IMG/VR virus record: IMGVR_UViG_3300038441_001406
Coordinates: 1-50,272 of that record
Direction: 5' to 3' (one strand)
DNA: 50,272 nucleotides
Source: a virus
Part shown: piece by piece, positions 41,498 through 48,356 of the stretch
How the letters are laid out: the number at the start of each line of letters is the position of its first letter
Position numbering within the stretch: the first letter of the stretch is position 1
The notes under the pieces: generated by a model
Seen by the model: the letters and a program-made list of their open reading frames with translations, nothing else
Told to the model about the DNA's origin: nothing
The model's database searches: none
Translations under genes and position numbers: made by a program

Positions 41498-41829
41498 GAG
41501 AGAGAAACTGGCAAGAGAAGTGGGCCGAGTATCAGCGCTCGAAAGCGCGGCCTTTGAAGCCGGGCAAGCAATGGCGCTTTACGCATCGCCTCGAGATCGA
41601 TCGGAAGCAGCGCTGGCGCTGCGCCTGCGGCTATCAACTGGGAGACGGCCGCCAGCAGTTTCTGGCGCGCTGTTCCTTATACAAGGAGGACGAAGCTTAT
41701 TCGAAAAACCGATTAAGCTTAGGCACTCATGCTAAGAAGAAACAAAAAACTGCGCCAAGTCAGCGACAGGCGAGCGCTCGAACTGGCAAAGTATCGACGG
41801 AGACGACCGATCTTTTTAGGCTTGAATAG
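41494..41829 (+). CDS. Cys-bearing protein extended by a lost stop codon in hairpin copy 7, 111 aa
   Basis: ATGA-coupled start at 41494. Residues 1-68 end YKEDEA. In other repeat copies the next codon is TAA, but here the left arm has TAT (41698-41700), so the frame runs on through the hairpin and into the next gene's coding region, adding 43 residues. The final 34 codons overlap the HNH-like gene. The original end was most likely at 41700 (68 aa). One WRCACGYQ segment suggests a Cys pair. Confidence 0.6.
   Translation: MRERNWQEKWAEYQRSKARPLKPGKQWRFTHRLEIDRKQRWRCACGYQLGDGRQQFLARCSLYKEDEAYSKNRLSLGTHAKKKQKTAPSQRQASARTGKVSTETTDLFRLE
41693..41720 (+). repeat. Dispersed hairpin repeat, copy 7 (mutated left arm)
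   Basis: A hairpin with arms 41693-41703 and 41710-41720, loop AAAAAC. The left arm has T instead of A at 41700, which breaks one stem pair and destroys the in-frame TAA stop of the upstream gene. Confidence 0.95.
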
Positions 41830-42025
41830 CATCTGTGTCGCCTGCCGAATCATGGCCGCGACTCAGATTCATCATGCGGCGGGCCGGGAGGGCTGGCGCT
41901 TGCTTTACGAACCATGGTGGCGGGCGCTCTGCCATCTCTGTCATGACTATTTCACCCGACACAAACAAGAAGCAATCGAGCGCGGCATTTCACTGCCGCG
42001 CGCAACCAGGAGACCAGAGGAATGA
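41729..42025 (+). CDS. HNH endonuclease-like protein, 98 aa
   Basis: The start is ATG 41729 behind hairpin copy 7. Motifs fit a small HNH fold: CVACRIMAATQIHHAAGREG with the H-H pair, WRALCHLCHDYFTRH with CxxCH. Such HNH proteins nick DNA and occur free in phages. The N-terminus is basic (MLRRNKKLRQVSDRRALEL). There is a chance it is an inactive relative; the catalytic His and Asn cannot be confirmed by eye. Confidence 0.7.
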   Translation: MLRRNKKLRQVSDRRALELAKYRRRRPIFLGLNSICVACRIMAATQIHHAAGREGWRLLYEPWWRALCHLCHDYFTRHKQEAIERGISLPRATRRPEE

Positions 42026-42285
42026 AAGGCAGATCGAAACACAAACCAACGACAGTCAAAGAAGTCATAAGGGAATTACGAGCCGAGCAGCGCGAGAAGC
42101 GAGGGGCAGCGTTTCAAGCGCACTGTGACGGCAATTACATCCTAGAAGATTCGCTGACTTACTCAGCATGTGCGCTTCTCTTCGCAGCGCGCTTCATCGA
42201 AAGACATAAGGTGACAGCGACGACTTTGCAGCGTGCTCTGGATGAGCAGACAGCGAGGAAAGGAGCGCTGGAACACTACCGATGA
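42022..42285 (+). CDS. Hypothetical helical protein, 87 aa
   Basis: ATGA-coupled to the HNH-like gene. Mostly helical with basic ends (TVKEVIRELRAEQREKRGAA). No family or motif identified. Confidence 0.5.
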   Translation: MKGRSKHKPTTVKEVIRELRAEQREKRGAAFQAHCDGNYILEDSLTYSACALLFAARFIERHKVTATTLQRALDEQTARKGALEHYR

Positions 42286-42695
42286 ACGAACTTTTATTTC
42301 CCTGGCAATATGCCGGGATGAGTAACACAGAGCGGACCAAAGCTTACTTAAAGCATCATGGCTGGGAGTGCGAAGTGACCGAGCGCTGGAATCCCTTTGC
42401 CAAGGTGCGACAGGACTTGTTTAAGTTCATTGACGTCCTCGCGGTGCATCCCAAGGGCAAGCTGCTCGCTTTGCAGACTTGCAGCGGTGACGGCGGCGAC
42501 CCTGCGGCGCGAGTCCGCAAGATCAAGGCAAATAAGATTGCCAAACTGCTGGCGGCACACATGGAGATCGAGGTTTGGTCATGGGCCCGGCGCGGTCCCT
42601 TGAAGCGTTTCGAGGTGCGGAAGCAATCGCTTACGGCAAAGCTTCTGCCCAAGAGATCGCTGCTACGAAAGAAGATTGAGGAAGGAGAGTGGTAA
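42282..42695 (+). CDS. Resolvase/nuclease-fold protein, 137 aa
   Basis: ATGA-coupled at 42282. The stretch DLFKFIDVLAVHPKGKLLAL at about residues 45-64, followed by QTCSGDGGDPAARVRKIKAN, resembles small PD-(D/E)XK nucleases found in phages and helpful in recombination (pattern (D)-x-x-x-(F)IDxLA ... LALQxxS). The expected Glu/Lys of the active site is partly replaced (QTCS). It may still bind DNA. Neighbouring HNH and ERF genes agree with a DNA-metabolism module. Confidence 0.65.
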   Translation: MNELLFPWQYAGMSNTERTKAYLKHHGWECEVTERWNPFAKVRQDLFKFIDVLAVHPKGKLLALQTCSGDGGDPAARVRKIKANKIAKLLAAHMEIEVWSWARRGPLKRFEVRKQSLTAKLLPKRSLLRKKIEEGEW

Positions 42696-42709
42696 CTAGA
42701 AAGGAAAAT

Positions 42710-43261
42710 ATGTCGAATGAACAACGTGAGTTAGAGCTGCCCGGGGCTCGCTATTTGCTAAAGAAAGAGAAAAGAAATGAGAGAAAGAAAGAGAAAGAAG
42801 CAAAGAGAAAGAAAGAGAGCAAAGGAAAAGAGATAGAAAAAGAAAAAGTTTTTTCGCGGGCGCGAGGCCGTGGCCGGAAAAAAGACTGGGAAGCGTCCAT
42901 TGACTATGCGGACGAAGAGTTACAAGCCGAGTGGGCTGCGTTTCAGCTAAGTCGGCACCAGATGCGAAAAGATATTACCGACATCAGTCGAGGCCGCTTT
43001 ATCATGAGGCTCAGTCGCTGGACGAAAGAGAGAGCGATCGCTGCGCTGCGTTACTCAACCGAGAATGGTTATCAAGGAATCTTTGAGCCGCCAGCAGAGC
43101 GCAGAGCAGCAATGTTAACAAAACCCAATCTGCCTTGGAGCATGCGGGAACGAAAGATCAACAAACTGAATGAGCGCAAGGCAGAGCTTATGCGAGAAGA
43201 GCAAACGCCTCGAGTTGTGGCTGAGTTGGCTCGAATCCAAACTGACCTACTAGACTTATGA
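42710..43261 (+). CDS. Lys/Glu-rich protein, 183 aa
   Basis: ATG 42710 follows AACTAGAAAGG (42694-42704) by five bases. A GTG at 42689 would start earlier. Residues about 17-55 are an extreme Lys/Glu/Arg run (EKRNERKKEKEAKRKKESK), encoded by A/G-only DNA. The remaining part is helical (ADEELQAEWAAFQLSRHQMR). The charged tract may be disordered or coiled coil. No known family. The stop overlaps the next start (ATGA). Confidence 0.6.
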   Translation: MSNEQRELELPGARYLLKKEKRNERKKEKEAKRKKESKGKEIEKEKVFSRARGRGRKKDWEASIDYADEELQAEWAAFQLSRHQMRKDITDISRGRFIMRLSRWTKERAIAALRYSTENGYQGIFEPPAERRAAMLTKPNLPWSMRERKINKLNERKAELMREEQTPRVVAELARIQTDLLDL

Positions 43262-43791
43262 AAGGCAAAATACCAGAAAGCAAAAAACATCCAATGCCGC
43301 CAGAGTTTTCCGACTGGTGGTATCCGACCAATGTCGATCCAAAGACCGGGGTCAGTATCGGCGGCCATCCCGAAGCGAGCCGCATCTGGGCGCGACCATG
43401 CCCCGATGGCTACGAGCGCCGGCGCTACGGCATCACAGCGCAGCTCGCTTGGAATTGCCAAGCATATCGGATTGAGTATGACGAATGGCTGCTCATGGGG
43501 TCGCCGCCGCTGACCTTTGAGAGCTACAGCTTGCCGCTGTCGGAACAAAAGAAGCGCTGGGCAGAAGTGACTGCGCTCTTGCGTAAGATCGGTCGGGTGG
43601 CTCCGATACATCCAAAAGAGTTGCAGGACGCCAAGCTGAGCGGCGAGCGGCGGACCTTGATTGACGTCGAAGATTTACCAGAAGAGAAAACCAACAAACC
43701 AGAAAGACCAAAAGACAATGAGCAAACAGAAGAGGAAGGATATCTCCCCGGAGACGACAGCGACATCGAGCCCATCGACTTCAGCCCTTGA
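43258..43791 (+). CDS. Hypothetical protein, 177 aa
   Basis: ATG 43258 lies in the previous stop. A leader-like ACCAGAAAGC occurs 14 bases after this ATG, and an in-frame ATG at 43294 (MPPEFSDWWYP) follows it, so that start is an alternative. The chain is rich in Trp, Pro and charged residues. The last 50 residues are acidic (KDNEQTEEEGYLPGDDSD). The next gene starts inside it. Confidence 0.55.
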   Translation: MKGKIPESKKHPMPPEFSDWWYPTNVDPKTGVSIGGHPEASRIWARPCPDGYERRRYGITAQLAWNCQAYRIEYDEWLLMGSPPLTFESYSLPLSEQKKRWAEVTALLRKIGRVAPIHPKELQDAKLSGERRTLIDVEDLPEEKTNKPERPKDNEQTEEEGYLPGDDSDIEPIDFSP

Positions 43792-43981
43792 CCTGAGCGC
43801 AAGCGACGACCCGATGGGGCTGACCGGAGCGGATCACAATTACAAGCTGCTCAACCCCGAGTGGTGCCAGTGCAGCAACGTGGACCATGACATGAGCAAG
43901 ATCGCTTACTACCGAAGCGCAGAGAGCGGGATGCACGGTTGGATGTGCACTATCTGCCGGGGGATCGTGCAAACAGGCTAA
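43718..43981 (+). CDS. Cys-pair protein nested in the end of the previous gene, 87 aa
   Basis: ATG 43718 is 10 bases after AACCAGAAAGA (43697-43707), which lies in the coding part of the previous gene, and it overlaps that gene by 74 bases. The acidic start is followed by CQCSNVDHDM and a CTICRGIVQTG end, which may form one zinc ribbon. The leader within coding DNA supports the start. No family named. Confidence 0.6.
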   Translation: MSKQKRKDISPETTATSSPSTSALDLSASDDPMGLTGADHNYKLLNPEWCQCSNVDHDMSKIAYYRSAESGMHGWMCTICRGIVQTG

Positions 43982-43986
43982 CCCCT

Positions 43987-44166
43987 ATGGCAAAACACCA
44001 CGAGAAGAAACCGGAGTTAGAGCGGCCGCTGGCAGAATACGAACGAGCCTACAAGGCAGCGGAGCGCCGCTTCAACGAGACCGGCAGCTCAGCCGCTCAC
44101 AAAGAGATGTTACAAACCTTCGCCGATTGGAGGGCCGCAGCTTATGGCAAAAGATTACCCGTTTGA
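43987..44166 (+). CDS. Small helical protein, 59 aa
   Basis: ATG 43987 is chosen close to the previous stop. A helical, charged protein (LERPLAEYERAYKAAERRFN) that overlaps the YkgJ-like gene by 23 bases. No motif found. Confidence 0.5.
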   Translation: MAKHHEKKPELERPLAEYERAYKAAERRFNETGSSAAHKEMLQTFADWRAAAYGKRLPV

Positions 44167-44629
44167 GCGCAGCACCTGCGCCTGCCGGGAGTGCGTCCGC
44201 TGCTGTCATCGGCAGCCTGGTCCACTCGACAACAAGGACTTCGAAGAGATCGTTCGACATATCGCCAAAAAGCAAGGAGCGAGCCTCGAAGTTGCTTTTC
44301 AATGGGTCAAAAGCCGACTTTGCGCCAGTCCCGGTGCGGTCGTGCGAATGCCGGGCGGCGCGGTCATGCGGATTGGCTCGATTACCCCGCAGATGCGAAA
44401 GCGGAGCGACGGCGTGCGCTGCTGCGTCTTTCTCGATGAGAACGACCGCTGCACGATTCACGAAGTCTCGCCCTTCGGTTGCCGGATGTTCGATACCCAC
44501 ATGGATGGCAAGCGCGCCATGCCGCGATCAATCGCGCTGGCCCGAGCGCAGTTGGATCCGGAATACAAAGCGCTGCGGGACACACTGCCCTACGCCCAGA
44601 GTTACAGGCCGCAGAGATACCAAGCTTAA
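44144..44629 (+). CDS. YkgJ-like Cys-cluster protein, 161 aa
   Basis: The product has the YkgJ family layout: CACRECVRCCHRQPGPLDNK near residues 12-31 and CCVFLDENDRCTIHEVSPFG followed by CRMF near residues 93-115, with conserved Cys that bind zinc or an iron-sulfur cluster. The family is widespread in bacteria and known in phages, with no clear function. The TAA stop lies in the left arm of hairpin copy 8. ATG 44144 is inside the previous gene. Confidence 0.75.
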   Translation: MAKDYPFERSTCACRECVRCCHRQPGPLDNKDFEEIVRHIAKKQGASLEVAFQWVKSRLCASPGAVVRMPGGAVMRIGSITPQMRKRSDGVRCCVFLDENDRCTIHEVSPFGCRMFDTHMDGKRAMPRSIALARAQLDPEYKALRDTLPYAQSYRPQRYQA

Positions 44630-44649
44630 TCGAAAAACCGATTAAGCTT
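44622..44649 (+). repeat. Dispersed hairpin repeat, copy 8
   Basis: An 11-base-pair stem (44622-44632 with 44639-44649) closes on AAAAAC. Its left arm supplies the TAA stop of the upstream gene, and the next ATG follows three bases after the right arm. Confidence 0.95.
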
Positions 44650-44651
44650 CT

Positions 44652-44888
44652 ATGAGCAAAGCGACCAGAGCACTGAGGCAGGAACAATTGCGCCGCTTAG
44701 CGGAAGAGGCGGGCTGCGCCATCCAGCATGACTGCGGCGGTTATAGAGTCGTGCGCGAGATCGAGGGCGGCTGGCGCTACCTTTATCCGAACAGCGGCAT
44801 CTGTCCGACGCAACCGCGAAAAGCTTGCGAAGCCTTCCTGCTCGGGATGCTCTGCGAGCGGCGCGAGAGAAAGGAACAAAAACCATGA
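44652..44888 (+). CDS. Hypothetical protein, 78 aa
   Basis: ATG 44652 lies directly behind hairpin copy 8, so the ribosome binding site would be inside the repeat. The small protein has three or four Cys (EEAGCAIQHDCGGY, SGICPTQPRKACEAF). No family is recognised. The stop overlaps the next gene (ATGA at 44885). Confidence 0.55.
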   Translation: MSKATRALRQEQLRRLAEEAGCAIQHDCGGYRVVREIEGGWRYLYPNSGICPTQPRKACEAFLLGMLCERRERKEQKP

Positions 44889-45175
44889 TTGCAACCATAA
44901 CGAAGCTACTAGAGCAAAAATACGGCAACGGAGCAGAATATGTCCGCGTCACGTTTGCGGTCGCGGAGAGCATTGGCGAGAAAACGAGATGGGCCAAGAC
45001 AGACCTATGTCCGACCTATCGGAACTGGCATTACTGGAAAGACCGTCTCGAAGTCGGCGCGCAATTCATTGTCCGGATGAAAGACGACACGACAGTCGAT
45101 GCAGATTGGCGTCCGAAATATCTCGGCCAGAAACCGCCGCCCCCGCCCGATCCGCAATTAGGACTTTTCCCCTAG
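44885..45175 (+). CDS. Hypothetical protein, 96 aa
   Basis: ATGA-coupled at 44885; longer upstream frames are shadows. A compact alpha/beta protein (VRVTFAVAESIGEKTRWAKT, VGAQFIVRMKDDTTVD) with a Pro-rich tail (QKPPPPPDPQLGLFP). The tail ends QLGLFP, similar to clamp-binding Q-x-x-(L/I)-x-(L/F)-F peptides, so sliding-clamp binding is a possibility only. Confidence 0.55.
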   Translation: MIATITKLLEQKYGNGAEYVRVTFAVAESIGEKTRWAKTDLCPTYRNWHYWKDRLEVGAQFIVRMKDDTTVDADWRPKYLGQKPPPPPDPQLGLFP

Positions 45176-45227
45176 GACATAAAAACAAAACCGGAGCAAC
45201 ACGCTCCATAACTAGAAAGAAAAAAGA

Positions 45228-45920
45228 ATGAGATACATGATAGGAATAATCGCACTCTGTCTGAGTGCAACGGCATGGGCCGATACGTTCACAGGAACAG
45301 TGAATAAGTCAGCCGGGGGTGGAACATCGACCACCGCCTCGACTACGAGCACGACTGATGATTGCGTTATACTCAAGGGCACGTCTCTTGGCACGACAGT
45401 CATCAAGGCCTGCCGAGGGTCTCACCAAACCTATGCAGATGACGGTTCACTGGTAGGCACGGTGACCAAAACCGGAGGCAGCGGCGGAGGCGACCCGGGC
45501 GGTAAACACCAGAACGGTCCTGTAACCAGAGTCCGGCACATTCTGGATATGGGCGACGGTTCAGAGCCAGTAGGTATTCCTGACTGGCTTTTTGTCACCA
45601 AGGGTGATCCGAGAATCAGCGATGGTATCCATCCTTGGTCGCAGTTACATGAGATCAATGGCTGGTGGGTGTTACCTGATGGCTTCATGCTTCCCGATGG
45701 CACCACTCCCACTGGCATCACCTTCCATTGGTATAACACCATTACCAACTCCGAGGGCATATACGTTTGGGCCAACCCACTGGCAACGGGTGAGATTTGG
45801 TTCTATGGCAACGATACGGCAGGCTTCACCCTGTATAGTTACGATGTTCACATGGGCGTGTTCAGCATGGGCGGTAAAATGCCGCAAAAGAACCCGCAGG
45901 TGATGAGAGCACTGCCCTAA
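45228..45920 (+). CDS. Exported protein of unknown function, 230 aa
   Basis: ATG 45228 is seven bases after AACTAGAAAGA. Residues 1-18 are a signal peptide (MRYMIGIIALCLSATAWA, cut before D19). A Ser/Thr/Gly-rich linker (TASTTSTTDD, GGSGGGDPGG) is followed by a beta-rich domain (about residues 105-225) with WWVLPDGFMLPDGT and YDVHMGVFSMGG strands. It should act outside the cytoplasm, possibly on the cell envelope. No family recognised. Confidence 0.6.
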   Translation: MRYMIGIIALCLSATAWADTFTGTVNKSAGGGTSTTASTTSTTDDCVILKGTSLGTTVIKACRGSHQTYADDGSLVGTVTKTGGSGGGDPGGKHQNGPVTRVRHILDMGDGSEPVGIPDWLFVTKGDPRISDGIHPWSQLHEINGWWVLPDGFMLPDGTTPTGITFHWYNTITNSEGIYVWANPLATGEIWFYGNDTAGFTLYSYDVHMGVFSMGGKMPQKNPQVMRALP

Positions 45921-45932
45921 CTAGGACTCGTG

Positions 45933-45961
45933 GCCTGTGCCCCCACTCGCTCCACACAGGC
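45933..45961 (+). other. Intergenic hairpin
   Basis: GCCTGTG (45933-45939) pairs with CACAGGC (45955-45961), just after the stop of the exported-protein gene. No T-run follows. Confidence 0.6.
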
Positions 45962-45977
45962 TGCTAACCCATAAACA

Positions 45978-46190
45978 ATGAAACTAACAATGGGACAAAC
46001 AATAGTAGCATCGCTCATGATCGGCTTAGGAATCGGCCTTTTACTTGGCTTATATGTCGGCCAATACAAGCCAAGCAAGCCGACCGGAGTAAGGATAGAC
46101 AAGGCGGAAACGTGGGTGCCGCGTTACCGAATAGAGCAGCCAAGGCCGAAACCTTCACCTTACCCATCCCCAACCAGAAGGCCGCTCTAA
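45978..46190 (+). CDS. Small membrane protein, 70 aa
   Basis: ATG 45978 follows the hairpin. Residues about 6-28 are one membrane span (GQTIVASLMIGLGIGLLLGL), then a basic Pro-rich tail (RPKPSPYPSPTRRPL). It may anchor in the inner membrane. It ends two bases before the next start. No family named. Confidence 0.55.
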   Translation: MKLTMGQTIVASLMIGLGIGLLLGLYVGQYKPSKPTGVRIDKAETWVPRYRIEQPRPKPSPYPSPTRRPL

Positions 46191-46192
46191 CT

Positions 46193-46363
46193 ATGGCAAA
46201 CATCGAGACAGACCATGAGGAGATCGAGCACGGGGATTTGGTTAGGCGCAAACGATTGCTCCTAACCGCCCTGCGCGTTTGGGAATTGAAAAACGGCATT
46301 AACCAGCCTAACCACGACAGACTTAATCCCCTTGGACTACCAAGAAGAAAACGCAAGCCTTAG
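46193..46363 (+). CDS. Small hypothetical protein, 56 aa
   Basis: ATG 46193 comes directly after the membrane protein stop. The product is charged and helical (ETDHEEIEHGDLVRRKRLLL). The following gene's leader starts 11 bases after its stop. No motif found. Confidence 0.5.
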   Translation: MANIETDHEEIEHGDLVRRKRLLLTALRVWELKNGINQPNHDRLNPLGLPRRKRKP

Positions 46364-46392
46364 TGGCTTGCCTAACCAGAAAGAAAAAACCA

Positions 46393-46614
46393 ATGAAAAC
46401 AGTGAATGAACTGCGCGAGATGCTTAGTGAACAGCTCGACGCGATCAAGAACGGCACCACCACGGTGCAGAAAGCGCAGACGGTGGCAAACATCGTCGGA
46501 AAATTCCTGCACACCATCCGGTTACAGATGGACTATGTGAAGATGAAGCAAACCGTGGGCGGGAGTTTCCACATCCCGGCTTTGGATGACAAAGAGGAAA
46601 TCAAGCAGGCGTGA
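46393..46614 (+). CDS. Hypothetical helical protein, 73 aa
   Basis: ATG 46393 is eight bases after AACCAGAAAGA (46374-46384). Helical (VNELREMLSEQLDAIKNG, TVANIVGKFLHTIRLQM). Small phage proteins of this type often bind DNA or regulate, but no family is seen. The stop overlaps a GTG start (46611). Confidence 0.6.
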   Translation: MKTVNELREMLSEQLDAIKNGTTTVQKAQTVANIVGKFLHTIRLQMDYVKMKQTVGGSFHIPALDDKEEIKQA

Positions 46615-47213
46615 GAAGAAAGGGAGCGTCGCCGTCCTTATGGCTAACCGAGAAGGCGCGGAAACGAGTGGTTAGTTTGCGACGGCGGCGCTACCGCTCA
46701 CAAGAAGCGGAGGTGCGGGCCTACTATCGGCATGTCTGCAAGATCGGCTGGTATGAGCCAATGCAGAAAATACCGGCAAAGAACTTCACCGGCTGGTGCT
46801 TCGCGGCTGAGGGTGACTTCGTCTACCTGCGTCCAGCTTGTCAGGGTTACCGCAATGGTTATCCAGTGCACCATAGCCGGAGCGGCAATAGCCGAGTGAC
46901 TTTGATTGAATCGGCATGGATCGCGCAAAGTGAGGAAGCTTGGGCAAAACGATTCGTGAAAAAGTTTCACGAGCGGGCTGATGAATACGACCGCCAGTTG
47001 AAGCGCTACGACAAGCGGGGCCGCATTATAGAGTTGTTGATTAAGAAACGTTGGCGGCGCTATGGGGCAAGCTTTCGGGCAAACTTTCGCGGAACCGAGA
47101 TCAACATTGAGGAATTACCCAACGCCGTTTTGCAGTTAGCAGAAGAGTTGACCGCCCTCAGAACAGCGATAAGGAAAGTAACCAAAAAACCAGAAAGGAA
47201 ACAGATAGTATGA
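46611..47213 (+). CDS. Hypothetical basic protein, 200 aa
   Basis: The GTG at 46611 lies in the previous stop (GTGA). The protein is strongly basic (RRKGASPSLWLTEKARKRVV, SLRRRRYRSQEAEVRAYYRH) and contains CFAAEGDFVYLRPACQG. A nucleic-acid-binding role is possible. The stop overlaps the DUF932 gene (ATGA at 47210). Confidence 0.55.
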   Translation: MRRKGASPSLWLTEKARKRVVSLRRRRYRSQEAEVRAYYRHVCKIGWYEPMQKIPAKNFTGWCFAAEGDFVYLRPACQGYRNGYPVHHSRSGNSRVTLIESAWIAQSEEAWAKRFVKKFHERADEYDRQLKRYDKRGRIIELLIKKRWRRYGASFRANFRGTEINIEELPNAVLQLAEELTALRTAIRKVTKKPERKQIV

Positions 47214-48265
47214 AAGAAGGAAGATCGTTAGCCACGGTGCTAACACAGGTGAAAGAAGAGCAGAAACAGAAGCGGGACTTTATCGTCCCGACCTCTAAGC
47301 TCAGATTCGACCCGATAGACGAAGGCCGTATCGCCTTCAAGATCGGGAAAGAGGAACATAGGACAACGCCAACCAGGCATTGCCTGAGACAGATAGCGAC
47401 GCAGGCGCACATCCCGGCGACTTACGTTGACCGGATGCAGGGCGAGCACGCGGGCTTGCTCGCGCAGAACATTAACTATTGGTGGAAGAACACGCCTAAG
47501 AGGCGGATGCTGCGGACCTTGCTCAACGGCGAGCACAAGGCCCGCGCTTTTCTCTCGGACGGTTATCGGCCGCTGGAGAACAGCGATCTGGCAGCCATCA
47601 TCCTACCCAAGCTCGAGGCGCTCAACTGCAACATCCTCTCCTGCGAGATGACGGAGACGCGGTTCTATATTCAAGCGGCGAGTCCGAAGGTGCAGGCCAA
47701 AGCCGTAGGCGATGTCGTGCAGGCAGGCGCAGTCATTGGGAACAGCGAGGTTGGCTTGGGCCAGCTTTTTCTCGACCCGATGATTTACACCTGTAGCTGC
47801 ATGAACGGGGCCATCATGCCGCGAGCCATGGGGCGTTATCACATCGGGCGGCGCAAAGACGCAGAAGAGGACTTCGACAAAGCGCGCGAGTATTATACCG
47901 ATGCGACAAAAGAGATGGATGACCGGGCCTTCTGGATGAAGGTCAACGATGTGGCCGACGGCCTCTTCGACCGCGATCGATTCAAGGCCATGGTGGAGAA
48001 GTTCACGAGTTCAGCGGAACAGCGGATCAAGCCGGTGGAAGCGGTAGAAGAAGTGACAAAGCGCTTTCTCTTCAGCGAGAAAGAGAGCGACGCAATCCTG
48101 AATCACTTCATCGAAGGCGGGCGGCCTAACGTTTACGGCCTCATCAACGCCGTGACGCGAGCCGCGAGCGATGTCGAGAGTTACGACCGCTCGATTGAAA
48201 TGCAGCGCGCTGGCGGCCAGATTCTGGAACTGCCGAAGAGCGTCTGGACGGGCTTGGGCAAATAA
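47210..48265 (+). CDS. DUF932 phage/plasmid-type protein, 351 aa
   Basis: ATG 47210 follows AACCAAAAAACCAGAAAGG (leader at 47188). It matches DUF932 proteins carried by phages and plasmids: HCLRQIATQAHIPATYVDRM, then LNGEHKARAFLSDGYRPLEN, and the later VGLGQLFLDPMIYTCSCMNG segment. These proteins are widespread in mobile DNA and their role is not settled; some lie next to ERF or RecT proteins. Length is usual. A G-rich repeat unit GGGCGCGTCC occurs twice after its stop. Confidence 0.75.
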   Translation: MKEGRSLATVLTQVKEEQKQKRDFIVPTSKLRFDPIDEGRIAFKIGKEEHRTTPTRHCLRQIATQAHIPATYVDRMQGEHAGLLAQNINYWWKNTPKRRMLRTLLNGEHKARAFLSDGYRPLENSDLAAIILPKLEALNCNILSCEMTETRFYIQAASPKVQAKAVGDVVQAGAVIGNSEVGLGQLFLDPMIYTCSCMNGAIMPRAMGRYHIGRRKDAEEDFDKAREYYTDATKEMDDRAFWMKVNDVADGLFDRDRFKAMVEKFTSSAEQRIKPVEAVEEVTKRFLFSEKESDAILNHFIEGGRPNVYGLINAVTRAASDVESYDRSIEMQRAGGQILELPKSVWTGLGK

Positions 48266-48356
48266 GTTAGGCTCACCAAGCGAAGCATAGAACGGGGCGC
48301 GTCCTTGATGTAACGGCGTTGAGGGCGCGTCCCTAACCAACAGAAAGAAAGAACCA

